This document shows, in pieces, positions 23,440 through 33,351 of a stretch of DNA of 64,000 nucleotides. This DNA comes from Myxocyprinus asiaticus (lineage: Eukaryota > Chordata > Actinopteri > Cypriniformes > Catostomidae): the NCBI RefSeq assembly GCF_019703515.2, contig NC_059393.1, forward strand, positions 14,144,501-14,208,500, written 5' to 3'. Position 1 is the stretch's first letter. Each line of letters begins with the position of its first letter. Under the pieces are notes generated by a model. The model searched no databases and was not told the DNA's origin. It was given only the letters and a program-made list of their open reading frames with translations. A program made the translations under genes and the position numbers.

Positions 23440-24180
23440 CTGTGGATCACCTAAAATTTGAACAGCTGAATTGCCAGGTACCAACGGGTTATCCGAGCAT
23501 TGGTATCCTTCATGCGGTGGAGCACTGAAGTGGGGCATGATCTGAACAGAGGGTGAAGGCCCGCCCCTAGCGGAGAGTGAGGGCAGCCCACTTGATCGCT
23601 AGACACACCTTCTCCACGGTGCTGTACTTAGTTTCTCTCAGCTAGAGCTTACGAGTAATGTACAACACCGGTTACTCCTCCCCCTCCACCTCCTGTGAGA
23701 GCCCCGCCCCCAGCCCTCTGTCAGATGCATCCATCTGCAAAATAAAGGGGAAAGATAAATTAGGAGCATGTAAAAGGGGCCCCCTTTCTAATAAGATCAG
23801 TAAGCAGGCTGGTGACATCAGAGTAACTAGGCACAAACCTTCGGTAGTAGACAGCCAGCCCCAGAAATGCAGCGACCTCAGGACAGCTCTCAGATGTTGC
23901 ATGTGCCGCCTCCAGTCATTACTATAAATAATAATATTGTCTAAATATGAGGCGGCATATGCTGTATATGGTCTGAGAACTTCATGAGATGCTAGAACGT
24001 GCCGGGGGCCCAATCAAACCAAACGGAAGGATCACAAATTGGTGTAAGCTGAACGGTGTGGAAAAAGCAGTTTTTTTTCTCAGGAGATTGGAGTTAAAGG
24101 GATCTGCCAAAAAATTGAGCCGCGCCCAACCAATCGAGCAACTCGTTAGAGCTTGAGGTGGGTAGCAATACAAGCACTTT
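23440..24180 (-). pseudogene. Copy A reverse transcriptase / RNase H remnant
   Basis: The palm begins near ELLDWLGAAQF and continues with LHQFVILPFG, ending in SYLDNIIIYSND, where the usual YLDD box reads YLDN. A large gap follows, then RNase H motifs in QMDASDRGLGAG and, in other frames, weaker matches down to about 23440. The fingers and first part of the palm are missing because integrase sequence joins directly to 'ELLD'. Stops and frameshifts are numerous. It cannot encode an active polymerase, given the loss of a metal-binding Asp. Confidence 0.8.
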
Positions 24181-24189
24181 ATCTCTCGG

Positions 24190-25500
24190 TGCGAAATTCC
24201 CGTAGTCGAGTGCCCCTGTCATACAGTAGGCTTTGACGTTCCTGAGCTTGGAGCAAATTCCCGTGTTAGTGCCATAGTGTGGAGTTTTGCTCTACGATCA
24301 AGAACGTATTGAATTTCATTCTTACATTTTGAAGGTCCCTCCTCCCAAGCTTCCCATATGACGTTGAGCACGCCACACGGCCGACACCCATACAGCAGCT
24401 CGAATGGGGAAAACCCTGTGGAGGCTTGTGGGACCTCTCGTACTGCAAATAACAAGGGATCGAGCCACTTATCCCAATTTCTAGCATCCTCGTGTACGAA
24501 CTTTTGAATCATAATTTATTTATATATATTTTTTGTTTGTACTTTTCTACCCTTTTCTCACAATTTGGAATATCCAATTCCCACTACTTAATAGGTCCTT
24601 GTGGTGGCGCGGTTACTCACCTCAATCCGGGTGGCGGAGGACAAGTCTCAGTTACCTTATCACGTGGCTCATTGTGCATGACACCACGGAGAATCCCAGC
24701 ATGTGGAGGCTCATGCTACTCCCCGCGATCCATGCACAATTTACCACACCTCCCATTGAGAGCGAGAACCACTAATCGCAACCACAAGGAGGTTACCCCA
24801 TGTGGCTGTACCCTCCCTAGAAAACGGGCCAATTTGGTTGCTTAGGAAACCTGGCTGGAGTCACTCAGCACACCCTGGATTCGAACTTGTGACTCCAGGG
24901 GTGGTAGTCAGCGTCAATACCTGCTGAGCTACCCAGGCCCCCCCGAATCATAATTTTTAAGGTTTTATTAAATCGTTCCACCAACCCATCTGTTTGTGGG
25001 TGGTAAATACTGGTGCGAATCGATTTATTACCTAATAATTCGTACAGTTCACGTAGTGTTTGGGACGTAAATGTAGTGCCTTGATCAGTAAGGATTTCTT
25101 TTGGAATCCCCACTCCGGAGATAATTCTGAAGAGTGCCTCCACAACACTATGTGCTGAGATGTTTCGCAGGGGCACTGCTTCCAAATATTGCGTTGCATA
25201 GTCCACCAGAACTAATACAAAGCGATGCCCGCGTGCTTTCAAAGGGGATCTTGATTAGCGTTAGAGGGCGCAATGGAACTTTTGGGGTTGCTGGTGGATT
25301 CACCAACTGGCATTCACAGGAACGTTCGCAAGTGGTGTACGGCATGCCGTGAATGCCAGTTCATGGGCCATTATTCGTTAAGCATTTTTTCATGACCTAG
25401 ATGGCCAGCCATTGGAATATGGTGAGCCACCTGGAAGATGGTTTCCCGATGGCTCTTCGGTACTAATAATTGGGTTGTATTTTGTTTTGTTGGAGTGTCC
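24190..25500 (-). pseudogene. Copy A integrase remnant, split by a SINE
   Basis: Integrase would insert element cDNA. Upstream are scrambled traces of an HHCC zinc-binding region (near 25280-25460, ending in ECQLVNPPATPK). The core at 24957-25242 shows the first Asp in VLVDYATQYLEAV, the second in LTDQGTTF, and the Glu in HPQTDGLVERFNK: a complete DDE triad. After the SINE the frame resumes with EDARNWDKWLDPLLFAVREVP and STGFSPFELLYG. The C-terminal part ends at a VLVLLPTSSS-like motif, which then fuses to reverse transcriptase. Short deletions occur, including one before ARGHRFVLV. Confidence 0.82.
24518..24944 (-). mobile_element. tRNA-derived SINE inserted into copy A integrase
   Basis: Minus-strand SINE with head ggcctgggtagctcagcagg (box A) and B-box gttcgaatcc. 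It is flanked by a perfect 12-bp duplication, gaatcataattt at 24506-24517 and 24945-24956. Removing it reconnects the integrase reading around the junction, so it inserted after the LTR element. Confidence 0.92.
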
Positions 25501-25508
25501 TGCATCAC

Positions 25509-26150
25509 TCAATACAACCTATCTTTGATAATTGAAAAATATGGGTATTTGAGTGTGACGTTTGACTGGAGCTGTTGACCATCGATTACTCTCACTTGGT
25601 CAAACGCATGTTTGAGGGACTCGTCACGTGACTGCTCTAGAGGGAAATCCCCCTCAGGGAACCCTCTGAGGACGGGAACTCCATCTCTTGCGTCATCTTG
25701 ACACGGAGCAGATGTAGACGGCCCTGGCTCCGCCTCTCCAGCCATAACATCGCACGTCACACACCGAGACAACATTATGCAGGACCCATCCACACATATT
25801 TCCTTTAATAAATTCTTAAAATCAGCCCAATTCGTTCCCGTAATCAGCAGATGGGTGAGGGAATTAACCTCTGTCTCTATTATTTTTTCCCCTGAATAGC
25901 ATCTTAGTGGTAACCACCGGATACATGTGAATATCCCCATGCACACATCGTACCTTCACCCATTTACCCATGCCCATTTTTGCACCAAGCAGTCGGTATA
26001 TGATACGCCCATGCCCGATCGGTAGTGGCCTGCAGAGCGTCATCCAGTCCAGTGTCACCACCTCCATTGCCGAGCACTGATCCTGGAAGTACCCGACTTC
26101 CCCGCAGCCCTAACAGACCGGCTCAGGCTTCCCTACCACACTCATAGGGG
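25509..26150 (-). pseudogene. Copy A gag zinc knuckle, protease and linker remnant
   Basis: Near 26070-26135 the minus strand reads a CxxC, then GY, then C pattern resembling a gag CCHC knuckle, with Tyr where His is expected and a stop just before it. Downstream are KVRCVHGD, the protease-end motif shared with copy B, then LITGTNWADFKNLL and the linker VRVIDGQQLQSNVTL leading to integrase. The protease active-site DSG is not visible, so the protease is largely lost. Frames change several times. Confidence 0.65.
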
Positions 26151-26264
26151 CGGTCCTGTCAACATGGGGAGGAGAGCGGAGAGAGACAGGAGAAGTGGGG
26201 GACACAGACAAAGGGAAGGACCCCGTAGATCGGGGAAGGGGTTTGGGTGGGGTTCCTCATCACT

Positions 26265-26814
26265 GATCCTCCACCTGGTCGTCTAATGGTTAGACGGAGA
26301 CCTGGAGAGGCCTACAAGCCACAATGTCTCGCACCCACTGTGAAATTTGGTGGAGGATCAGTGATGATCTTGGGGGTGCTTCAGCAAGGCTGGAATCGGG
26401 CAGATTTGTCTTTGTGAAGGACACATGAATCAAGACACGTACAATGTTATCCTGGAAGAAAACTTGCTTCCTTCTGCTCTAACAATGTTCCCCAACTCTG
26501 AGGATTGGTTTTTCCAGCAGAACAATGCTCCATGCCACACGGTCAGGTCAATTAAGGTGTGGATGGAGGAGCACCAGATCAAGACCCTGTCATGGCCAGC
26601 CCAATCTCCAGACCTGAACCCCACTGAAAACCTCTGGAATGTGATCAAGAGGAAGATGGATAGTCACAAGCCATCAAGCAAAGCCGAGCTGCTTGAATTT
26701 TTGCACCAGGAGTTGCAAAAAGTCACCCAACAGCAATGTGAAAGACTGGCGGAGAGCATGCCAAGATGCATGAAAGCTGTGATTAGAAATCAGGGTTATT
26801 CCACCAAATATTGA
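26265..26814 (+). pseudogene. Tc1-like transposase C-terminal fragment with D-to-N change
   Basis: Family-like residues start with LMVRRRPGEAYKP and KFGGGSVMILG; a frame break follows near 26415. An open frame from 26425 to the natural stop at 26812-26814 carries FFQQNNAPCH and SPDLNPTENLW. The second catalytic Asp, expected in QQD[NL]AP, is Asn here, while the Glu is kept. The N-terminal DNA-binding region and the first Asp are absent, so the protein is inactive by several criteria. The C-terminus (RNQGYSTKY) is intact. Confidence 0.85.
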
Positions 26815-27090
26815 TTTCTGAATTCTTCCTCAGTTAAAATATTAGCATTGTGTTGTTTTAAAATGAATATGAACTTGTGTTCTTAGCATTATTCGATGTC
26901 TGTAAACATGGCATCTTTTTTGTTATTTTGACCAGTTGTCATTTTCTGCAAATAAATGCTCTAAATGACAATATTTTTATTTGGAATTTGGGAGAAATGT
27001 TGTCAGTACTTTATAGAATAAAACAAAAATGTTCATTTTATTCAAACACATAGAAACTGATAATTTTGCAGTGGCCCCTTAATTTTCCAA
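26265..27090 (+). mobile_element. Tc1-like transposon, 5'-truncated, second family
   Basis: Contains the 3' half of a transposase gene and ~270 bp of 3' flank ending near 'attttgcagtggcccctt', which resembles the inner terminal region of a common fish Tc1 family. The 5' half and left terminal repeat are missing where it abuts copy A. The right terminal TA could not be placed with certainty. Confidence 0.75.
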
Positions 27091-27193
27091 TCGGTTTTTG
27101 CTTAAACCGTTTATGACCTTACCCCTATAAAGGAAAGACATTTTAGGTGTTTACAAGACACAATGTTGGCTTTATGCTAATAAATACCAAAAA

Positions 27194-27233
<40 letters not shown>

Positions 27234-28204
27234 CTGGCAATGCAACAAAACCAATTTTAGGTAAGATATGAAATCATCTGATTATTCTATGCTTTTGACA
27301 TGAAAACATAAACTGGCATGTACGCAACACTTGAGCAGATTGGATAAGCTGGTAAGAATGCCGGAAAATGTGTTTACATGCAAAGCGAAATCAAGGTAAT
27401 GGGCAAAAATCTATGTGTGCTGTTTTTTGCTTAAACCGTTTGACCTCGCTCTCATAAAAATAAAAAAAAGGCATAATTGGTGTAAGAATGTGCATGTTAA
27501 CATGCTCAATGACCGAATTTTCATTTTTGAGTAAACTAACCCTTTAAGACTATTCTTTTGCTGCTTTGCTGTTTAGGTATTTCCTTCTAGATTGCAAATC
27601 TTGTTGAATACTGTACTGAATTCTTACATACATTTGATCGGTCCCTGCAGCATTAAAAGAAATGCCACATCCATTCAAGGGTTTCTGTGTTGAATTGTGC
27701 ATTTCCCCCCCACAAAAGCTGCTGCTGAGTGCATTGTTAACCATAGAACCACAGAAGATTTTTCACATGATCACTGCAGTGTGACGACACAGCTGTCAGA
27801 TCATTCTTCTTTAATCTACGTGGCTACGTCGAACCCCTGCTGCCTGATAATAATGTGATGCTCTATATCGTACAGCATAACTCTCGGCAGGCTTTTCTCT
27901 CTTCCCACCCCTACCTTATATGGGTACTCTGCAATTCTACTGCAAAGGTGCAGTGCCAGAGTTCGTTTTCAGGAGAGGCTGATTAAAGCATTAAATAAAA
28001 AGACTCATTGCTAGAAAGGACCCTGTTGAACAAAGATACTTCACCACAAAGATATTTAGTTGGACTAAACTGTTGTTTTGACTTGAAATGTTGGCTATTT
28101 CGTGGTGCTTTTCTGTTAAAACCATAAAATTAATATTATAAATGGGATAATTCTGACTCTTAATTCTGATTGTATGTCCCATGTTAGAAGCCGTTGTAAA
28201 TGTT
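27091..28204. other. Gene-free stretch with 35-nt poly(T)
   Basis: A run of 35 T occupies 27196-27230. The word 'gcttaaaccgttt' occurs at about 27100 and 27430, suggesting a weak local duplication of ~325 bp period. No coding exon recognised. Confidence 0.5.
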
Positions 28205-28207
28205 GAT

Positions 28208-29290
28208 TAAAGGTCTAAAGATACTCCACACAAGTACGTCAACGCAGACGCTTCTAGCGACGCAAGCTTGATTTCGTGCATTGTTGCATTCTAAAATGTG
28301 TCTTAGCAACCGGTCTCATGAGAAGTCTTAATAACAGTACAAGATGGCTAAATCATGTGAGTATAACGCTTACAACAAAAACTTATGACTTTTACTCCCA
28401 TAGAGAAAAATAAACAAATCAATTAACAGTGTTATAATGATTTTTCATAAGTATAACCGCTAATCTAAACCTAACCATAAAGTCTGTCTCCTTACCTAAA
28501 CCTCAAACCCATGATTTTAATATGAAATGAGTAACCAAATTTGTTCACAGATGTTTCCTTTGTTAAAATATAGTGTTGTAAAGGAGGCTAGCTAATATTT
28601 TATGTTTATTGTATTGATTTTTTGGTCTGATGCCTTTTTGTCTGATGTATTTTGGTCTGAGGTCTTTTGGTCTGAGGCTTTTGGTCTGATGCCTTTTGGT
28701 CTGATGTCTTTTGATCTGAGGCCGTTTGGTCTTATGACTTTTAATCTGATGCCTTTTGGTCTGATGTCTTTTGGTCTGAGGCCGCATGGTCTGATGCTTT
28801 ATTGTACGATACTTTAGACATGACATTTTTTTCCTGAGACCTGATTCTGCCTGATGTCTGAGAACTGACACTGAGGTCTGAGAATGTCCTGAAATGAACA
28901 CTGTACATACCCAATCTTACGATTTCACCATCTTGTATGAATTATTAAGAGTTGTCATGAGACTTTGTTGGTCAGACAGCAATTCATAACACAATGCAAT
29001 TACATGCTGCATTCTTAAAGTTGCCACTAGGGGCACTATTGCGGACATTACCGTGAACTGTCCACTTCTACAGTGAATTTTCTCTGTTAAGTTTACTAAT
29101 GTCATTGCGAACAGTTTGAAGAGAAAAAAAAGGTTTGAAGAGAATATTGCTGAGCAAGTAAGGTAAAATCTGTATATTTATTACAACTTACCTAAATAAT
29201 AACATACCCCGCTAAATGGTACAAACTTTTGAAGGTAACTTTATCACCCTCTAGAGTACTTTGGTTTGTTACTGTCAAAGTAACGCAAAC
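28208..29290 (+). repeat. Dispersed repeat, copy 1 (relative at 54027-54612)
   Basis: The left part ('atactccacacaagtacgtc', 'gcttctagc') and right part ('tgaactgtccact', 'gaatattgctgagcaagtaa', 'cttttgaaggtaact') align in order with 54027-54612. This copy has about 750 bp of extra internal sequence including a minisatellite. No terminal repeats or coding region recognised, so class is unknown. Confidence 0.65.
28618..28816 (+). repeat. 15-bp minisatellite (ttttggtctgatgcc type), ~12 units
   Basis: Degenerate units of about 15 bp, alternating 'ggtctgatgcc', 'ggtctgatgtc' and 'ggtctgaggcc' separated by tttt. Because the unit is a multiple of three, frames stay open on both strands and produce low-complexity peptides (KRHQT-type); these are not genes. 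Confidence 0.9.
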
Positions 29291-29299
29291 GCACATAAC

Positions 29300-30175
29300 A
29301 TGATCAACCAGACTGTTTACTTAATATTGGTGTCTTTAGTCATATTGCTGTTCTCGTTATTTAATAAATGCAATTTAAGCCACTTTAGGTTGTGTATTAT
29401 TGTGCTTTTACCAGACTTAATTGGGTTTTAGGCTCTCTGATTAATTTTGTTCCTAAGAACAGCCTTTACTCATGGTAAAATCACTGTAACGGCAGCCTCT
29501 TGTGGCTTATTGTTCTATTATAAAGAAAGATGAAGGCGATGTCCTCAGTTTAACATTGTGACATTTGTTGCCTCTGCATCTGTTATTCTGTTCAAATTCA
29601 TGTTTGAACAGACCGACATGTTAGTCAAATTCAAAATCAATTTGATCTTTTAATGTTGCAGGGACATTTAGGCTAAGGGAAAGCCTTGTCCCTGTGCAGC
29701 TTGAGTTGTTGAAATCAGACCCATCAATCATTTTCAGGATTTGCAAATCAAAACAGCGCAAAGCTGTCACTTGAATTCTGTCTATTCACTTTGAATTATT
29801 TTTAATGGATAAAACCTGTTATGTTTCTTTATAAACCATGTTTCACATGGCCACCTTCATTTATCTGTCCACTTTCAGGCTTTTAAGAGAGCAAAAGCAC
29901 GCAACTCCTGGTATTGTCGACAAAGTGTTATCATCAGCTAATTCTTTCTAAACCTTTTTCCTTTGTTTTCCCTCAAAAGTCATAACATTAAGATTGAATG
30001 GATTTATTGACTTGTGTTGATCATCCATTGCATTGTTGAAGTCTTCACCTTCTGTCACAGGCTAATTACTCAAAATATAAATATAGTATAAAATAATTCA
30101 GTTTGGTAATAATATGGAATGCCATTCAGTATTTGGAAAGGAAGATAACATTCACTTTATGAATGTTTTATAAAA
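29300..30175. other. Gene-free stretch
   Basis: AT-rich DNA without recognised coding, RNA or transposon features. It ends at the target duplication of the LTR element at 30181. Confidence 0.5.
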
Positions 30176-30180
30176 CAAAT

Positions 30181-30411
30181 TGTAAGGGGGTTCAGTGGAA
30201 AGGAGGCGGCGAGAACCGGCTTAAAAATATAAATAATAGTTTAATAATAAACTTAACCAAAAACACACAACCATAAACACACAGTACAGCTGCCTGTAAT
30301 TTTCTCTCTCTCTCGTACTGTCGTCCCCTCTCGCCTTTTATCCCTCGCGTGCCCCATCAGGGGACCTGGCGTGCGTCATTCCATCCCGGCCCCGCCCTCC
30401 TCGGCTCTACA
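30181..30411 (-). repeat. 3' LTR of the TRIM-like element
   Basis: Starts (plus strand) tgtaagggggttcagtggaa and ends ggctctaca. It aligns along its length with 30941-31181 but lacks about 8 bp near 'catcagg' and differs at scattered sites, showing the insertion is not brand new. Confidence 0.88.
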
Positions 30412-30600
30412 CTCCTCCCGGCTTTGCCTCAGGCCGGGGAGGTCCCGGCATGACGTACATCCCCCCTTCCTCTCCGGGGGGCGTGCCTTGCGCCCTGACT
30501 GCCGGTGGGTCATCCCCGCCTTCCTTGACCTGGGAGGAGACAGGAGGGGAAGAACAACAACAACACAAAATAGGCGAGGGAAAGGCCAACACGGAGGGAC

Positions 30601-30632
<32 letters not shown>

Positions 30633-30940
30633 AAAAGAAACTCACTGGTTCTCTGATGCGCCGTCGCGTAGTCCTCGATCACTCCTCCACCCTCTCAGGC
30701 GGACGGCACTCCTCCCCGGGGGACGGGAGGGCACTCCTCCGCCCCCGGCAGCAGCTCCCTCGCTCCAGGTGGTCGGGGAGTCCCGTCCCCACTCGCCTCG
30801 CAGACGGCGGCCGTTCCCCGTGTCTGGGTGGTTGGGCTACTCCGTCCCCCGTCGGATGGCGGCGGCGCTCCCCTGGGTGGACGGCAGTGTCAAGGACTCT
30901 GCGACGGGAATCCCTCCTCCCTTCCGGGTTTCGGCACCAG

Positions 30941-31181
30941 TGTAAGGGGGTTCAGTGGAAAGGAGGAGGCGAGAACCGGCTTAAGAATATAAATAATTGT
31001 TTAATAATAAACTTAACCAAAAACACACTACCATAAACACACAGTACAGCTGCCTGTAATTCTCTCTCTCTCTCTCGAACTGTTGTCCCCGGCCACCTTT
31101 TATCCCTCGCACGCCCCATCAGGCTGATTGGGGACCGGGCGTGCGTCATTCCAGCCCGGCCCTGCCCTCCTTGGCTCTATA
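30941..31181 (-). repeat. 5' LTR of the TRIM-like element
   Basis: Partner of 30181-30411. Includes 'gcctgtaattctctctct' and the cca/tttta transcription-start-like region near 31090-31105. Its outer end reads ctctata before the caaat duplication. Confidence 0.88.
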
Positions 31182-31186
31182 CAAAT

Positions 31187-32146
31187 GTACTCTCAAAAAT
31201 GGACTACTTAAATTTCCACTGTTTTAGAATTAAATTAGCATTAAATTCTTTGTCGTAAAATATATCTAGCCATTAGAATCAAACGGTCACATTTTGGACA
31301 AAATGGCAATGTCTGGTGAAGGCTATATTTCACAGTAAATGCACAATAATCTGCTGTCAGCCTGGTTCAATTTAGGCCATATTTTTTTACTGATACAAGC
31401 TAAAGACATGAGCAGCCGTGTCAAGACTAACTGAAAATATTTTCTCACTTTATTAGAGCATAAAATTGCTTACGCATTCAATGTCAGTTTCATAAGCAGT
31501 TAAGAATTTAAAATGGTTTGTCTCACCATGTAAATTGGCATCCCACTTATGATGTGGAAGTTAAAGGGTTAGATCACCCAGAAATTAAAATTCTGTTGTC
31601 ATTTACTCACCATCATGTTGTTTCATTTCATCTCTTTAAATATGATAAAACCTATTCCAAACAAGGTCTTATTTGGTATTTTTTTTATACCAAAACCCTT
31701 AATATAGTTTACACTTGAAATACACCCTCTAGCAGGTCCTGAGTCTTCAGACCATAGTGTTCTTAGGTCAATTACTTTCATGCAAACAATATTTTGACAA
31801 ATTAATAGAGGCATTGTGGTGCAAGTGACTTGCATTTGTCAAACACATTTTATAAACATACACAGTGTTTTTGTATGTTTCTTTATTAGTACGGTCTTTA
31901 TCCCTTTTGGATGCAAAGTTTAAATTAGTTTTAGAAACCAATTACTGTTGCTGCTAAAATTTTGCTTTATAAGCACAGGCTTCTGGTTTGAAACCACTCT
32001 GGACTCTTAAACCATGGGTAAGCATGCATAACTAGGTGAACGTTTTTAATAAGATTGGAACGGTATGATTTAAAATCAGACACAAGGAATGTGAAATTCT
32101 AGCTTTGTGTGGTATAACCCTCTGATGTGTGGTGTCCACTTCACTG
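31187..32146. other. Gene-free stretch with a fragment of a common fish repeat
   Basis: At 31564-31630 'aaagggttagatcacccaga' and 'catttactcaccatcatg' match the terminal region of the TTAA element at 48721-49580. Otherwise nothing recognised. Confidence 0.5.
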
Positions 32147-33021
32147 GCTCGCAGTCTTCGCTCTAATTCATCCCAAAGGTGCTCTATCGGGTTGAGGTCA
32201 GGACTCTGTGCAGGCCAGTCAAGTTCTTCCACACCAAACTCACTCATCCATGTCTTTATGGACCTTGCTTTGTGCACTGGTGCGCAGTCATGTTGGAACA
32301 GGAAAGGGCCATCCCCAAACTGTTCCCACAAAGTTGGGAGCATGGAATTGTTCAAAATCTCTTGGTATGCTGAAGCATTCAGAGTTCCTTTCACTGGAAC
32401 TAAGGGGCCAAGCCCAGCTCCTGAAAAACAACCCCACACCATAATCCCCCCTCCACCAAACTTCACAGTTGGCACAATGCAGTCAGACAAGTACCGTTCT
32501 CCTGGCAACCACCAAACCCAGACTCATCCATCAGATTGCCAGATGGAAAAGTGTGATTCGTCATTCCAGAGAACGCGTCTCCACTGCTCTAGAGTCCAGT
32601 GGCGGCGTGCTTTACACCACTGCATCCGACGCTTTGCGTTGCACTTGGTGATGTATGGCTTGGATGCAGCTGCTCAGCCATGGAAACCCATTCCATAAAG
32701 CTCTCTATGCACTGTTCTTGAGCTAATCTGAAGGCCACATGAACTTTGGAGGTCTGTAGCGATTGACTCTGCATAAAGTTGGTGACCTCTGCGCACCATG
32801 CGCCTCAGCATCCGCTGACCCCGCTCTGTCATTTTACGTGGCCTACCACTTCGTGGCTGAGTTGCTGTCATTTCCAATCGCTTCCACTTTGTTATAATAC
32901 CACTGACAGTTGACTGTGGAATATTTAGTAGCGAGGAAATTTCACGACTGTACTTGTTGCACAGGTGCCATCCTATCACAGTACCACGCTGGAATTCACT
33001 GAGCTCCTGAGAGCGGCCCAT
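32147..33021 (-). pseudogene. Tc1-like transposase, broken and lacking its C-terminus
   Basis: Start chosen at the ATG ending at 33021 (MGRSQELSEFQRG), as in related transposases. The N-terminal part has HTH-like SLLNIPQSTVSGIITKW and a basic GRPRKMTERGQRML segment. A frameshift near 32680 moves to frames with the first Asp in LWNDESHF; a TGA follows shortly after near 32530, probably from CGA. Then [16 protein letters not shown], the second Asp in [11 protein letters not shown], and the Glu in [15 protein letters not shown] are seen. After RRLRAS the family sequence ends. All three catalytic residues survive, but the reading frame does not. Confidence 0.88.
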
Positions 33022-33157
33022 TCTTTCACAAATGTTTGTAGAAGCAGTCTGCATGCCTAGGTGCTTCATTTTATACACCTGTGGCCATGGAAGTGATTGG
33101 AACACCTGAATTCAATTATTTGCATGGGTGAGCGAATACTTTTGGCAATATAGTGTA
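32147..33157 (-). mobile_element. Tc1-like transposon, 3'-truncated, third family
   Basis: The 5' end is at the high-coordinate side, where the terminal sequence near 33120-33157 (on minus: tattgccaaaagtattcgct, then cacccatgc) matches a widespread fish Tc1 terminus. The other end stops at about 32147 inside the transposase gene, so the second terminal repeat is missing. Confidence 0.82.
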
Positions 33158-33273
33158 TGTCACAACATAAATTCAACATGGCTGACGAAAATAGGGATGT
33201 ACCAATACCTCTGGAATATTTACCATTGTCCTCTATTGCAATAGACCAATGTATAACTCTCTCAAAATACAAC

Positions 33274-33311
33274 TGTGTAGGTGGGAGCGTGGTTGAGCAC
33301 CGATTTGTGCC
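33274..33311 (+). repeat. Collapsed 5' LTR remnant of copy B (~38 bp)
   Basis: tgtgtaggtgggagcgtggt aligns without gaps with the start of the 3' LTR, tgtggaggccggggcatggt. The match continues through gatttgtg, then switches to the primer-site-like sequence. About 280 bp of LTR were removed, with a short GTG identity at the joint. Confidence 0.8.
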
Positions 33312-33351
33312 AAAACCCGGGAAGATGGAAGGATATGCTGCTATGGAGTCC

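Larger units (their letters stand above)
23105..26264 (-). mobile_element. Gmr1-like Ty3/gypsy LTR element, copy A (decayed)
   Basis: On the minus strand the order is gag zinc knuckle, protease-like region, integrase, reverse transcriptase, RNase H, then a polypurine stretch and an LTR-like end. Integrase upstream of reverse transcriptase is the copia-like order known in the Gmr1 clade of Ty3/gypsy elements. Many frameshifts, stops and deletions exist, and a SINE interrupts integrase at 24518-24944. The left end abuts the hAT-like element; the right end abuts a Tc1 fragment, and the 5' LTR is absent. Assignment to Gmr1 rests on domain order and recognisable motifs, not on a tree. Confidence 0.78.
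30181..31181 (-). mobile_element. Short non-coding LTR retroelement (TRIM-like), 1,001 bp
   Basis: Two direct LTRs, 30181-30411 and 30941-31181, flank a 529-bp GC-rich interior. The outer flanks are a perfect 5-bp duplication, caaat at 30176-30180 and 31182-31186. Read on the minus strand, the 5' LTR is followed after one base by tggtgccgaaacccgg, a primer-binding-site-like sequence also seen near copy B's gag, and the 3' LTR is preceded by a purine-rich gccgggaggag. The LTR carries a TATA-like gggataaaagg. The interior lacks gag or pol motifs, so it would need proteins in trans, plausibly from a related LTR family. The 5' LTR start reads TA where the 3' LTR has TG. Confidence 0.88.

Noticed and set aside
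28563..28901. 112-codon minus-strand ORF of KRHQT-type repeats
   Set aside because: Produced by the 15-bp minisatellite, whose unit length keeps frames open.
30371..31036. 221-codon plus-strand ORF
   Set aside because: Lies within the TRIM-like element, reads through its LTR boundary and is Arg/Ser/Pro-rich because of GC-rich non-coding DNA; not a gene.
32129..32698. 189-codon plus-strand ORF
   Set aside because: Antisense shadow of the Tc1-like transposase pseudogene on the minus strand.
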